Shown: positions 34,552-42,435 of the stretch, piece by piece
Layout of the letters: each line of letters opens with the position of its first letter
Position numbering within the stretch: position 1 is the first letter of the stretch
NCBI GenBank assembly: GCA_016717595.1
Contig: JADKFE010000027.1
Location: 7,427-71,426 of the forward strand
Source: Deltaproteobacteria bacterium
GTDB taxonomy: Bacteria; Myxococcota_A; UBA796; CAJQPC01
Direction of reading: 5' to 3'
DNA length: 64,000 nucleotides
Made by a program: the position numbers and the translations under genes
The notes under the pieces: model-generated
What the model was told of the DNA's origin: nothing
Databases searched by the model: none
Seen by the model: only the letters and a program-made list of their open reading frames with translations

Positions 34552-35546
34552 GCCCCCTCGCTTTGGGGCTCTGACGACTCCTCCGCCGGGCCGCCGCCGA
34601 GCAGCGACTCGAAGCGCAGGAGCGCCACGGCGCCCAAGAGCACGCCGAACCACAAGGTCGCCACCCGCACCAACAAGGCGCTGGTGACCGCGACGGCCTC
34701 GTTCACGCCCAGAAGCGTCACCGCGCCCCCGGCCAAGGCGCCGTCCGCCACGCCCAAGCCGCCGGGCATGGCGCCCCCGGCGATGGTGGAGAAGGCGTAG
34801 AGGAAGGTGGAGGCGTCTAGGCTGGCCTCGACGCCCATGCCGATGAAGATCAGCCAGAAACCGACACACTCCGCGAACCAGGCCACCAACGAGAGCAGCA
34901 CCGTCCACAACAAGGCGCCGGGCGAGAGGCAGATGCGCAGGGCCATGAGCAGCTCGCGGATCTTCGGCGCGAGGCGACCGACCCCCGGCAGGCGCGCGAG
35001 CAGGTCCACGGAGCCCATGGAGAGCGGCTCGGACATCAGCACGATCAGCGCCGCGCCCAGAAGCGCCGAGGGCACCGCCACCCACGCGACCCGGTCCGCG
35101 GCGTAGGTGCTCACGGAGATCGCCGCCAAGGCCAACATCGCGATGCCGTCGGTGATGCGCTCGGTCAACAAGGCCGGGATGGTCGTGGCGAGGTTCACCC
35201 CGGTGCGTTTGGAGACGACGTAGGGCTTGAGCAGCTCCCCCGCTTTGCCCGGCGAGATCACCATCGCCAGCCCGGCGATGAACAGCGTCGCGTCCTCGCG
35301 CCACGGCAGGCTCAGCCCCAGGCGCCCGAGCAGGTAACGCCACTTCACCCAGCGCAGGCCGTAGTTGACGAGGGTGAGGAGCAGCACCGGAATGTAGAGC
35401 CACCACGCGAAGTTGAGCAGCTCCGCGCCGACCTCGGAGAAGCCCGCCCAGACCGTGCCGACGACGTAGAGGATCGCGCCGAGGGCGATCGCCCAGATGG
35501 CCCAGCGGCGAAAGCGCGGGAGCAGGTCAGGCGGTTGCGAAGTCAC
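34548..35546 (-). CDS. Flippase-like integral membrane protein (UPF0104/AglD-MprF type)
   Basis: A 332-residue protein of the lysylphosphatidylglycerol synthase TM-region family, with about eight membrane helices. Recognised signatures are RWVKWRYLLGRLGL, the VISPGKAGELLKPYVV motif (about 100) and FSTIAGGAMPGGLGVADGAL (about 245), typical of this superfamily, which includes polyprenol-glycan flippases. The function here is inferred to be lipid or glycan translocation. The GTG at 35546 fits the family start; the open frame extends far upstream as a spurious antisense of the GAF gene. The stop codons of this gene and the Fur-type gene overlap tail to tail. Confidence 0.82.
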   Translation of the reverse strand: MTSQPPDLLPRFRRWAIWAIALGAILYVVGTVWAGFSEVGAELLNFAWWLYIPVLLLTLVNYGLRWVKWRYLLGRLGLSLPWREDATLFIAGLAMVISPGKAGELLKPYVVSKRTGVNLATTIPALLTERITDGIAMLALAAISVSTYAADRVAWVAVPSALLGAALIVLMSEPLSMGSVDLLARLPGVGRLAPKIRELLMALRICLSPGALLWTVLLSLVAWFAECVGFWLIFIGMGVEASLDASTFLYAFSTIAGGAMPGGLGVADGALAGGAVTLLGVNEAVAVTSALLVRVATLWFGVLLGAVALLRFESLLGGGPAEESSEPQSEGA

Positions 35547-35645
35547 GTCGAGATGAGCCTTGGAGGGGCGCGCGCCGCTGGGGGGGCTGAGGCGCACGCG
35601 GACGTTCAGATATGGTACTCTGGAGTTCTCCCTGGAGGGACCCCT

Positions 35646-36431
35646 TTGCCGCGCTTCGCCCTCAAGATGAACGGTGTTGCGGTTCGTGAGCTCACCGCGG
35701 ACACCTGGCTCGCCGCGCTCGGCGCCTTCATGGAGGCCGAGGGCGCGCTCGCGGCCGCCCGTCGTCTGCGCTGTGAGCTGCTCGACTCCGGCGAGGTGAT
35801 CGCCCTGGACGAGGTCTCTGGGAGGACCTGGCGTCTGGTGCCCGCCCTCACCCCCCAAGATCTCCCCTCCCTTCGTGCGCCCGCGAGCCCCGACGAGCCC
35901 GCGCCCCCGGCGCTGATGGAGGGCATGGGCCGTGTGCAGCACGCGGCCACGGCGGTGATCGCTTGGGAGCTCGCCTTGGAGATCTCCGGGCTGCTCGCGC
36001 CGAGCGAGTGTGGCGCGGCGGTGCAGGCCACCCCCCACCAGGGCCTGTTCTTCGTCTCCGCGACCGGCCCCCACGGCGGCAAACTTCGCGCCGCGCGCCT
36101 GCCCCCGGGCACAGGCTTCGTCGGCGTGTGTGTTGAACAATGCGCCGGGTTCATCGTGAACAACGTCTCCGAGGATCAGCGGCACTACAAGCCCGTCGAT
36201 CAAGAGACGGGCTACCGCACCCGGGCGGTGCTCTGCGCCCCGGTGGTGGCCGAGGGCTACATCTTCGGGTGCCTGGAGCTCGTGAACCCCGTCGCCGGGG
36301 CCTACAACGCCGACCAGCTCGCGCTCGTGGAGCGCCTCTGCGCCGTGCTCGGCCAGCGGCTCTACCGCGCGGGCATCCGCGGCAAACGCCCTGCTGTGGC
36401 GGTGGCGACGGGCGAGCGCCCAAGGGCCTAA
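35646..36431 (+). CDS. GAF domain protein
   Basis: A 261-residue cytoplasmic sensor-like protein. A short N-terminal unit (MPRFALKMNGVAVRELTADTW, shown in part as LPRFALKMNGVAV) precedes a proline-rich linker (about 70-95). The GAF domain (about 100-245) includes VSATGPHGGKLRAARLPPGT, then GFVGVCVEQCAGFIVNNV, the DQRHYKPVDQETGYRTRAVL segment (quoted in part) and GCLELVNPVAGAYNADQL. No output domain is attached, so it probably binds a small molecule and acts on another protein. The TTG at 35646 has GGAGGG nine bases upstream. A TATGGTACT promoter-like sequence is at about 35612. Confidence 0.8.
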   Translation: MPRFALKMNGVAVRELTADTWLAALGAFMEAEGALAAARRLRCELLDSGEVIALDEVSGRTWRLVPALTPQDLPSLRAPASPDEPAPPALMEGMGRVQHAATAVIAWELALEISGLLAPSECGAAVQATPHQGLFFVSATGPHGGKLRAARLPPGTGFVGVCVEQCAGFIVNNVSEDQRHYKPVDQETGYRTRAVLCAPVVAEGYIFGCLELVNPVAGAYNADQLALVERLCAVLGQRLYRAGIRGKRPAVAVATGERPRA

Positions 36432-36450
36432 ACCCCTGGGCGCGCCGCGA

Positions 36451-37137
36451 TCACTTCACGGTGATCGTCTTCACCAAGCCGCCGACCTCGGTGCGGAGCT
36501 GGGCCTGGAGCTTCGCGTACATGTCGAAGTTCTCGCCCACCTCGTCATCAATGGTGACGACCTTGTCATCCTGGGCGCGGGCGGGGTGCTTCGCCAGCCA
36601 GAACTCGACCTGGGAGTCATCGTCGAAGGTGAACCGCCACTTGTAGCGGGTGCTCACCGTCCACTTCTTGGCGTCTTTGGTGGTGGCGGACGTCACCGTC
36701 TTGAGCTCGCAGGTGTACATCCACGGCGAGACGTCTGAAGAGTAGGTGCAGTCCACGTCCGCGGGGATCTTGCCCGGGGTGACGGTGATCGTGCCGATCT
36801 CCGTCCACATGGCCTCCTTCTCGGTGCCGTTGCCCTCGAGCGTCAGGGTGAGGTAACCCTTGGCGTCCTCCCAGCCGGAGTCGGCGTAGAAGTCCGTCGA
36901 GCGCTCAATGCGCTTGACGTGACCGGAGACCGTCTTGCCGTCGGCGTAGGCGATCGTGAGGTTCATGTCGGCGTTGGGCTTGGGCGGCTCGGGGGGCGGC
37001 GGGACGTACTCGGGCTCGGGGGTGACGGGCGCCGGGGCGGGCTCAACGGCGGCGACGGGGGCGGGCTCAGGGGCCTTCTTCTCCCCGCAGGCGGTGAGGG
37101 CGAGGACGAGCGCGAGGCTCAGGCGAACAGAAGACAT
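36451..37137 (-). CDS. Putative lipoprotein, unknown function
   Basis: A 228-residue lipoprotein. The signal peptide ends VLALTAC-GEKK, and a Pro/Glu/Ala-rich spacer (about 20-55) would hold the globular part off the membrane. The mature domain is beta-rich (MNLTIAYADGKTVSGHVKRI, then WRFTFDDDSQVEFW) with one cysteine pair (DCTYSSD, YTCELKT). No enzyme motif. GGAGG lies just upstream of the ATG, and TATACC about 50 bases upstream may be a -10. Convergent with the GAF gene. Confidence 0.78.
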   Translation of the reverse strand: MSSVRLSLALVLALTACGEKKAPEPAPVAAVEPAPAPVTPEPEYVPPPPEPPKPNADMNLTIAYADGKTVSGHVKRIERSTDFYADSGWEDAKGYLTLTLEGNGTEKEAMWTEIGTITVTPGKIPADVDCTYSSDVSPWMYTCELKTVTSATTKDAKKWTVSTRYKWRFTFDDDSQVEFWLAKHPARAQDDKVVTIDDEVGENFDMYAKLQAQLRTEVGGLVKTITVK

Positions 37138-37211
37138 CGGGACCTCCAGCAGAGCGCAGACGTTTTGGTATAGCCACGCTTGGGGTTGGGCTCAAGAGGG
37201 GCGGCTCAGGT

Positions 37212-37217
37212 TATAGT
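37212..37217 (+). promoter_or_regulatory. -10 element with leaderless start
   Basis: TATAGT ends six bases before the ATG at 37224. No ribosome binding site fits in between, so transcription probably begins at or beside the start codon. This is the best match to the -10 consensus among the leaderless candidates here. Confidence 0.5.
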
Positions 37218-37223
37218 GTTGAC

Positions 37224-38147
37224 ATGACAATACCAGTCTTCCTGTTTCATCTCAACATGACCGCCCTGGCCGCTGAGTTTGACGTCGGCGCCGGGTTTGA
37301 GTTCGTCGGCCTCGCCACCTCCGGCACAAACGACGTCGGCGTCGCCCAGGCCGAGCTCGACGCGCGCCTGGGCGTGGGCCCCCTGCGCCTGCGGGTGGAC
37401 GTCGATCTCCTCGGCCCGGGCCCCTTCGGCGCCGAGACCCGCACCGGCACCGGCGCGCTCAAGCCGTTCCCGGAGTGGGGCGCGGCGATCATGGGCGCCC
37501 CGAACGGCTGGATGATCGCCACGGGTTTTCAGCCGCACCCGGTCAACAACGAGCAGGTCGACGGCTGGTCGAACCTCTTCGTGCCCTACACCATGGGCTT
37601 CACCGAGCTGTGGCCGGGCTACTTCTTGGGCATCCGGGCGCAGGGCGGCGCGATGGACGGCACCCTGATCACCTCGGTCTGGGGTGGCGCGCGCAGCGAC
37701 GTGGCGTTCTCCGATGACGGCCTCGTCTTCGGCGGCAGCGCGGCCTTGGCCGGGCGCAGACGGGAGGAGGTGCGGGCGCGGGCGGCCTTGGCGGTCTTCC
37801 CCATCGATCGGCGTCTTCTGGCGTCCGCGAGCGTGGCGATCCCCGTGGGCGACTCGGTGAAGATCCTCGGAGACGGCACCTTAGGCGCCGGGGACGGGCT
37901 CAGCGGCTCGTTGGCCGGCACCCTCGTGCTCTTCCCCGACTGGCAGGTCAGCCCGGCGATGCGCGTCGAGGGCGCCGAGGGCTTGGGCTCCCCCTGGGCG
38001 CTCGACGCGGGCGTGGCCTGGAAGCCCGACGACGCCCTGCGGGTGAAGCTCTCAGGCCGGGTGGAGAGCGGCGAGGCCTGGCTCTACGCCGGGGTCTCGC
38101 TCATCGACGACGTCGAGCCCGGCAAAGGCTGGCGCTTCGCCCACTGA
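37224..38147 (+). CDS. Putative outer-membrane or secreted beta-barrel-like protein
   Basis: A 307-residue protein with a short, uncharged N-terminal signal (MTIPVFLFHLNMTALAAEFD). The rest shows alternating polar/hydrophobic strands separated by Gly/Asp turns (LDARLGVGPLRLRVDVDLLG, FGGSAALAGRRREEVRARAA, WLYAGVSLIDDVEP), as in outer-membrane or lipid-binding beta-barrels, and ends WRFAH, an aromatic-histidine end rather than a terminal Phe. No family is recognised. The start codon appears leaderless. Convergent with the PRMT-like gene. Confidence 0.65.
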   Translation: MTIPVFLFHLNMTALAAEFDVGAGFEFVGLATSGTNDVGVAQAELDARLGVGPLRLRVDVDLLGPGPFGAETRTGTGALKPFPEWGAAIMGAPNGWMIATGFQPHPVNNEQVDGWSNLFVPYTMGFTELWPGYFLGIRAQGGAMDGTLITSVWGGARSDVAFSDDGLVFGGSAALAGRRREEVRARAALAVFPIDRRLLASASVAIPVGDSVKILGDGTLGAGDGLSGSLAGTLVLFPDWQVSPAMRVEGAEGLGSPWALDAGVAWKPDDALRVKLSGRVESGEAWLYAGVSLIDDVEPGKGWRFAH

Positions 38148-38161
38148 GCGCCGCGGTGACC

Positions 38162-39328
38162 TCAGCGAACCCGGTGCTCCAGGCGCCGGGTCTCGCCGTG
38201 GACCTCGATCTCCCAGCTCACGCGGATGCCGCGGCGGTCGTCCGTCGCGGGCTCAACGTCCATATGAACGTTCAGGCTGTCGCCGGGCGCGAGCTCGATG
38301 GGCTTGATCGGGAAGTAGATCTGCTTCCAGTGGGTCAAGGGGTCGCTCGGGCCCGAGGGGAGCTGGAGCCCGGGGGCCATGTCCAGGACAAACCAGCCCG
38401 CGAGGCCGCGCACGACGCCCCCTTCAGCGAAGGTCCACGAGGCCTCGCCGCCGGGGATCTCGGGGATCGGCCAGTCAAAGCGGGTGACCCGTTGGCCCGG
38501 CGCGAGCAGGTGGGTCGGGTCTACCTCTGTGGTGCGGCCACGGCGAAGGCTGGCCTCTCGCAGGATGGTCTGATCGAAGCCGTCGCGGCCGTCGAAGGGG
38601 TCTACGGTCTCGTTGTAGAGGCTAGGATCACCCACGGGGGCGACGTGCAGCTCGACCCCATTGGGCACGATCGCCCCGCCGGGCTTGAGGTTCTTGAGCA
38701 TCGCCTGGGCGAGATCCGGGCCGCCGCCCTCCGCCACGGCGAACTGCCCAATCGTCTCCGAGACGATGACGTCCACCTTCTCGGGCAGCTCAACCCGGGC
38801 GAAGTCGCCGCGCACAAACTGGATGACGTCGCCATAGCCTGATGCGCGGGCGACCTCCTTCGCGGTGTCGAGGAGCGCCGAACGATCCACCGCGTAGACC
38901 TTCCTCGCCCCGGCCTGGGCGGCGAGCAGGGCCAAGATGCCGTTGCCCGTGCCGCAGTCCATCACGACCATGCCCGGCTTGACCACGGCCTGAATCGCGG
39001 CCTTGAAGGCGTTCACGCGGGGCCGATCGGCCAACATACGGCGGTGAACGTCTACATCGGCGTAGTTCTCGAAGAAGACCGGCGTGTCCGCGGCCTGCTC
39101 CTCGGTGACCAGGATGCCGATCTCGGCGAGCTGCCGAAACGCGGACACCCCAGAGGGACCAAAGAGCGAGGCCACCTCGGACTCGGCCTTGGGGGTGGTG
39201 CAGAACGCCATCAGGCTGACGACGGGCGGCGGGACACGCGCCGAGACGCCATGGGAGGCGGAGCGGACGAGGATCGCGCCGTCGGGCTGAAACGCGGCGG
39301 AGAGATCACCTAGGCGGACGAGCTTCAC
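38162..39328 (-). CDS. PRMT-like SAM methyltransferase with N-terminal winged-helix/PqqD-like domain
   Basis: A 388-residue class I methyltransferase. The core (about 110-388) has the SAM motif MDCGTGNGILALLAA, acidic strand VYAVDRS, the double-E-type loop VSETIGQFAVAEGG and the C-terminal LTHWKQIYFPI loop with the THW signature of protein arginine methyltransferases, followed by their beta-barrel. The first 85 residues (LGDLSAAFQPDGAILVRS, then FRQLAEIGILV) look like a small winged-helix or PqqD-like fold, an unusual fusion. The GTG start is preceded by AAGGAG. Substrate unknown; arginine methylation is inferred. Divergent from the OPT gene. Confidence 0.78.
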   Translation of the reverse strand: MKLVRLGDLSAAFQPDGAILVRSASHGVSARVPPPVVSLMAFCTTPKAESEVASLFGPSGVSAFRQLAEIGILVTEEQAADTPVFFENYADVDVHRRMLADRPRVNAFKAAIQAVVKPGMVVMDCGTGNGILALLAAQAGARKVYAVDRSALLDTAKEVARASGYGDVIQFVRGDFARVELPEKVDVIVSETIGQFAVAEGGGPDLAQAMLKNLKPGGAIVPNGVELHVAPVGDPSLYNETVDPFDGRDGFDQTILREASLRRGRTTEVDPTHLLAPGQRVTRFDWPIPEIPGGEASWTFAEGGVVRGLAGWFVLDMAPGLQLPSGPSDPLTHWKQIYFPIKPIELAPGDSLNVHMDVEPATDDRRGIRVSWEIEVHGETRRLEHRVR

Positions 39329-39360
39329 ACGGACTCCTTTTCCATTTCACTGGCGCCCTG

Positions 39361-39384
39361 TTCTCGCAAAACTCGGCGCGAGAA
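39361..39384. promoter_or_regulatory. Inverted repeat in the PRMT-like/OPT divergent promoter region
   Basis: TTCTCGC (39361-39367) and GCGAGAA (39378-39384) form a perfect seven-base inverted repeat with a ten-base centre, 33 bp before the PRMT-like start and 90 bp before the OPT start. It could be a repressor operator or a 5' hairpin. Confidence 0.3.
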
Positions 39385-39441
39385 TCAAGGCCCCCCACGC
39401 AGAACTTTGCGCGGTGGCGCTTTACGCGGGCCCACGAGCGC

Positions 39442-39447
39442 TACACT
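39442..39447 (+). promoter_or_regulatory. -10 promoter element
   Basis: TACACT, with CTTTAC sixteen bases upstream as a possible -35, lies 26 bases before the OPT start codon at 39474. The same GCTACACT octamer occurs upstream of the gene at 60899. Confidence 0.45.
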
Positions 39448-39473
39448 CCTCAATCGCCCTCCGGAGTCCGCCG

Positions 39474-41501
39474 ATGCCCCTGTTCCAGCGACCGCCCCAG
39501 ACCTCTGATGAGCTCGCCGCCTGCGCGCCCCTGGCCATCGGCCCAGAGAAGGTGCAAGACATGGACGAGGAGACCTGGCTGCGGGAGGTCTACCGAGGCG
39601 AGAGCGTGCCCCAGCTCACGATCCGCGCGGTGATCATGGGCTCGGTTCTGGGCGGGCTTCTGGCGTTCACGAACCTCTACATCGGCCTCAAGACCGGCTG
39701 GGCCTTGGGCGTGGCGATCACGGCCTGCATCTTGTCGTTCGCGCTCTCCAACCTGCTCGTCAAGATCGGCGTGATGAAGACGCCGCTGACGATCTTAGAG
39801 ACGAACTGCATGGCGTCGGCGGCCAGCTCCGCGGGCTACTCCACCGGCGGCACGATGGTCTCGGCGATCTCGGCGCTCTTGCTGTTGAGCGTGACGCCAG
39901 AGAACCCCGGCGGCACCCACCTCAGCGCGATGATCTTGGTGCCGTGGACGGTGTTCCTCGCCGGGCTGGGCACGGTCTTGGCGATCCCGATGAAGCGCAA
40001 CCTCATCAACCAAGAGCGCCTGCGTTTCCCCTCGGGCACCGCCGCCGCCGCCACCTTGCAGTCGCTCTACTCCGCAGGCGGCGACGCCATCGTGAAGGCC
40101 CGCACCCTGCTGGTCTCGGCCGCCCTGGGCGCGATCTTCCCCCTGCTCATCGACCTGCCCCTGCGCACCGTCACCGATCCCAAGACCGGCGAGACCTCCA
40201 AGACCGGCCTCCTCCCCGCCGACACGCCGATCTTCGACATGTTGCCCGCCCGGGGCGGCGAGACGGTCGACGGCGTGTTCACCGCGTTTAAGCCCTCGGA
40301 CTGGACGATCACCTTCGACAACAACCCCGTGATGATCGCCGGGGGCATGTTGGTGGGCCTGCGGGTGACGTTCTGGATGTTCGTGTCGGCGGTGACCTTG
40401 GCGTACTTTGTTGGGCCCGCGGCGTACGAGTGGGAGTGGCTGAGCGCGGTGACCGGCAACCCCCTGCGCGCGGCGACGGCGCCGTACAAGGCCTGGAAAG
40501 AGATCGGCCTGTGGTTCGGCGCGCCGATCCTCGTGGCGTCGGGGCTCTTTGGCTTCGCGACCCAGTGGCGCACCATCCTCCGCGCGCTCTCGTCTCTGGG
40601 CGGCGGCGGCGCGGCGGCCAAGCCGGGCGAAGAGGCGCGCTCGGCCTCAGGCCTGACGGCCAAAGACGTCGAGGTGCCGATGTCGTGGTTCGTCGTCGGC
40701 GGCCTCACCTCCGGCGCGGGCGTGATCGCCGTGGCGGCCACCGCCTTTGAGGTGCCCGTTCATTACGGCGTGCTCGCCGTCGCGATGACCTTCTTGCTCT
40801 CCTTGGTGGCCTGCCGGGCCACGGGCGAGAGCGACATCACCCCCGTCGGCGCCATGGGCAAGCTCATGCAGCTCACCTACGGCGCGCTCATCCCCCAGTC
40901 CACGACGGCGAACCTCATGACCGCGGGCATCACGGCCTCGGCGGCGGGCTCGGCGGCCGACCTCCTCAACGACCTCAAGAGCGGCTACCTCTTGGGCGCC
41001 GACCCCCGACGCCAGTTTATCGCCCAGGCGAGCGGCATCTTCGCGGGCACCCTGGCGACGGTCACCGGGTTTTACCTGCTCGTGCCCGACGCCACGGCGC
41101 TCACCGGGGTGGCGGGCGCCGCGCCGCAGTTCCCCGCGCCTTCTGCCCAAGCCTGGCGCGCCGTCGCTGAGGTGTTCAAGACCGGCCTCGCCAACATGCA
41201 CCCCATGCACCAAGAAGCGATCGTCTACGGCCTCGGCCTCGGCGGGGCCTTGGCGGCGCTGGAGGAGTTTGTGCCCAAGGCGCGGCGGTTTCTGCCCTCG
41301 GCCACGGGCTTAGGCCTGGGCTTCATCCTGCCGTTTCAGTACCCGTTCTCGATGCTCTTGGGCGCGATCCTCGCCTGGGCCTGGACAAACCGCAACCCCA
41401 GCCAAGCCGAGAGTTACCTCGTGCCGGTCAGCTCAGGCGTCATCGCCGGGGTGAGCATTATGGGCGTCATCGTGGCGATCTTGAACAACATCCTGAGCTG
41501 A
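39474..41501 (+). CDS. OPT family oligopeptide transporter
   Basis: A 675-residue inner-membrane transporter with about 14-16 helices. The OPT family moves small peptides or metal-chelate complexes with protons. Family blocks: the N-terminal LTIRAVIMGSVLGGLLAFTN, then LYIGLKTGWALGVAIT, ETNCMASAASSAGYSTGG, the RATGESDITPVGAMGKL stretch with TGESDITP, and GSAADLLNDLKSGYLLGADP. The ATG at 39474 has GGAG upstream; the frame open to 39414 is not favoured. The substrate is unknown. Divergent from a PRMT-like gene. Confidence 0.92.
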   Translation: MPLFQRPPQTSDELAACAPLAIGPEKVQDMDEETWLREVYRGESVPQLTIRAVIMGSVLGGLLAFTNLYIGLKTGWALGVAITACILSFALSNLLVKIGVMKTPLTILETNCMASAASSAGYSTGGTMVSAISALLLLSVTPENPGGTHLSAMILVPWTVFLAGLGTVLAIPMKRNLINQERLRFPSGTAAAATLQSLYSAGGDAIVKARTLLVSAALGAIFPLLIDLPLRTVTDPKTGETSKTGLLPADTPIFDMLPARGGETVDGVFTAFKPSDWTITFDNNPVMIAGGMLVGLRVTFWMFVSAVTLAYFVGPAAYEWEWLSAVTGNPLRAATAPYKAWKEIGLWFGAPILVASGLFGFATQWRTILRALSSLGGGGAAAKPGEEARSASGLTAKDVEVPMSWFVVGGLTSGAGVIAVAATAFEVPVHYGVLAVAMTFLLSLVACRATGESDITPVGAMGKLMQLTYGALIPQSTTANLMTAGITASAAGSAADLLNDLKSGYLLGADPRRQFIAQASGIFAGTLATVTGFYLLVPDATALTGVAGAAPQFPAPSAQAWRAVAEVFKTGLANMHPMHQEAIVYGLGLGGALAALEEFVPKARRFLPSATGLGLGFILPFQYPFSMLLGAILAWAWTNRNPSQAESYLVPVSSGVIAGVSIMGVIVAILNNILS

Positions 41502-41552
41502 GACGCCGTGTTACTGTGGGCCTCGCGGCGAGCTGTCCGCGAGGAGACGACC

Positions 41553-41987
41553 ATGCGCCTGATGATCCCGCTGATGTTCGCCCTGGCCCTTGGCGCCTGT
41601 GGTGAGACCCCCGCCCCGACCGACGCCCCCACCGAGGCGACGGCCGAGAAGGGCAAAGCGGGCAAGGCCGGAAAGGTGGGCAAAGGCGGCAAAGCGGGCA
41701 AAGCCGGCAAAAAGAAGCCCCCGCCCACCTGCCCCACCTCCGCGGAGCTCGCGTCGGCGCTCGGTGAGAGCGCCTTGGCCTCCACGGTGCAGATGACGGG
41801 CATGGCCCCCGAGGTCGCCTGCGCCGGTCGTTTCGCCAAGGCCGACACCGTGCCCCCCGAAGGCGGCGCGGTCACCTCGGTGTTGTTCCGCCACGCCGAT
41901 GGCCGCTGGGTGCCGGTGAAGGCGGGCACGGGCCAGTTCTGCGCAGGGGCCACCCCGGCCAACGTGGCCACCAAGCTCGGCTGCTGA
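41553..41987 (+). CDS. Small lipoprotein with Lys-Gly-Ala repeat stretch
   Basis: A 144-residue lipoprotein with signal peptide ending ALALGAC-GET. Residues about 32-55 consist of KGGKAGKAGK-type units, a strongly positive, flexible stretch (about ten lysines) that could bind cell-wall or nucleic acid polyanions. The remainder has three cysteines (PTCPTS, VACAGRF, FCAGATP) and ends in LGC. The ATG at 41553 has GAGGAG eight bases upstream. The ZnR-FHA gene starts 4 bp later, so they share an operon. Confidence 0.72.
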   Translation: MRLMIPLMFALALGACGETPAPTDAPTEATAEKGKAGKAGKVGKGGKAGKAGKKKPPPTCPTSAELASALGESALASTVQMTGMAPEVACAGRFAKADTVPPEGGAVTSVLFRHADGRWVPVKAGTGQFCAGATPANVATKLGC

Positions 41988-41991
41988 GCGG

Positions 41992-42435
41992 ATGTCCAAA
42001 GAGGGGAGGACACCTTGCCCAGAGTGCGGCGCCACAAACCGCGCGCGGGCTCTGTATTGCCTCGCCTGCGGGGCCAAGCTCACGCGCCCTGCCCCGCCCG
42101 TCACCCAGACCCGCGTAGACGCCCGGCGCCTTCGGGGCTGGATGGCCTGCTTCGACTTTGACCAGACCGGCGAGACCTTCTTGCTGCGAGAGGGCCAGAA
42201 CGTGCTCGGCGCCGAGCCCCGGGAGGCCACGGTGCTGCTCGCGGCGGGCCAGGGCCAGGTCGCCCCGCGGCACGGCGCGCTGCGAGTGGAGCCCGACGGC
42301 GGCGCCTGGGCCACCCCCCTCGACGGCGAGCTGCGCGTCAACGGCGAGGTGCTCCCGCGCGCTGGCGGGCCGCTCCGTGACGGCGACACCCTCAGCGTCG
42401 GCGCCTACACCCTCACCGTGAAGCTCTTGTCGTGA
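41992..42435 (+). CDS. Zinc-ribbon plus FHA-like domain protein
   Basis: A 147-residue soluble protein. A DZR-type zinc ribbon (CPECGATNRARALYCLACG, about residues 9-27) leads into a forkhead-associated-like beta-sandwich (about 55-147): TFLLREGQNVLGAEP, RHGALRVEPDGG, LRVNGEVLPRAGG, LRDGDTLSVGAYTLTV. FHA domains bind phosphothreonine, but the usual GR and S/N-x2-H residues are only partly kept (GAEP in place of GRs; PRHGAL keeps the H). The stop shares a base with the ATG of the M48 gene (TGATG), which indicates translational coupling. Confidence 0.78.
   Translation: MSKEGRTPCPECGATNRARALYCLACGAKLTRPAPPVTQTRVDARRLRGWMACFDFDQTGETFLLREGQNVLGAEPREATVLLAAGQGQVAPRHGALRVEPDGGAWATPLDGELRVNGEVLPRAGGPLRDGDTLSVGAYTLTVKLLS

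Noticed and set aside
34548..36203. 551-residue form of the flippase-like gene
   Set aside because: The extra N-terminal part is the antisense of the GAF gene and lacks membrane helices.
39414..39473. Earlier start of the OPT transporter
   Set aside because: No ribosome binding site, and it would include the promoter-like TACACT region.
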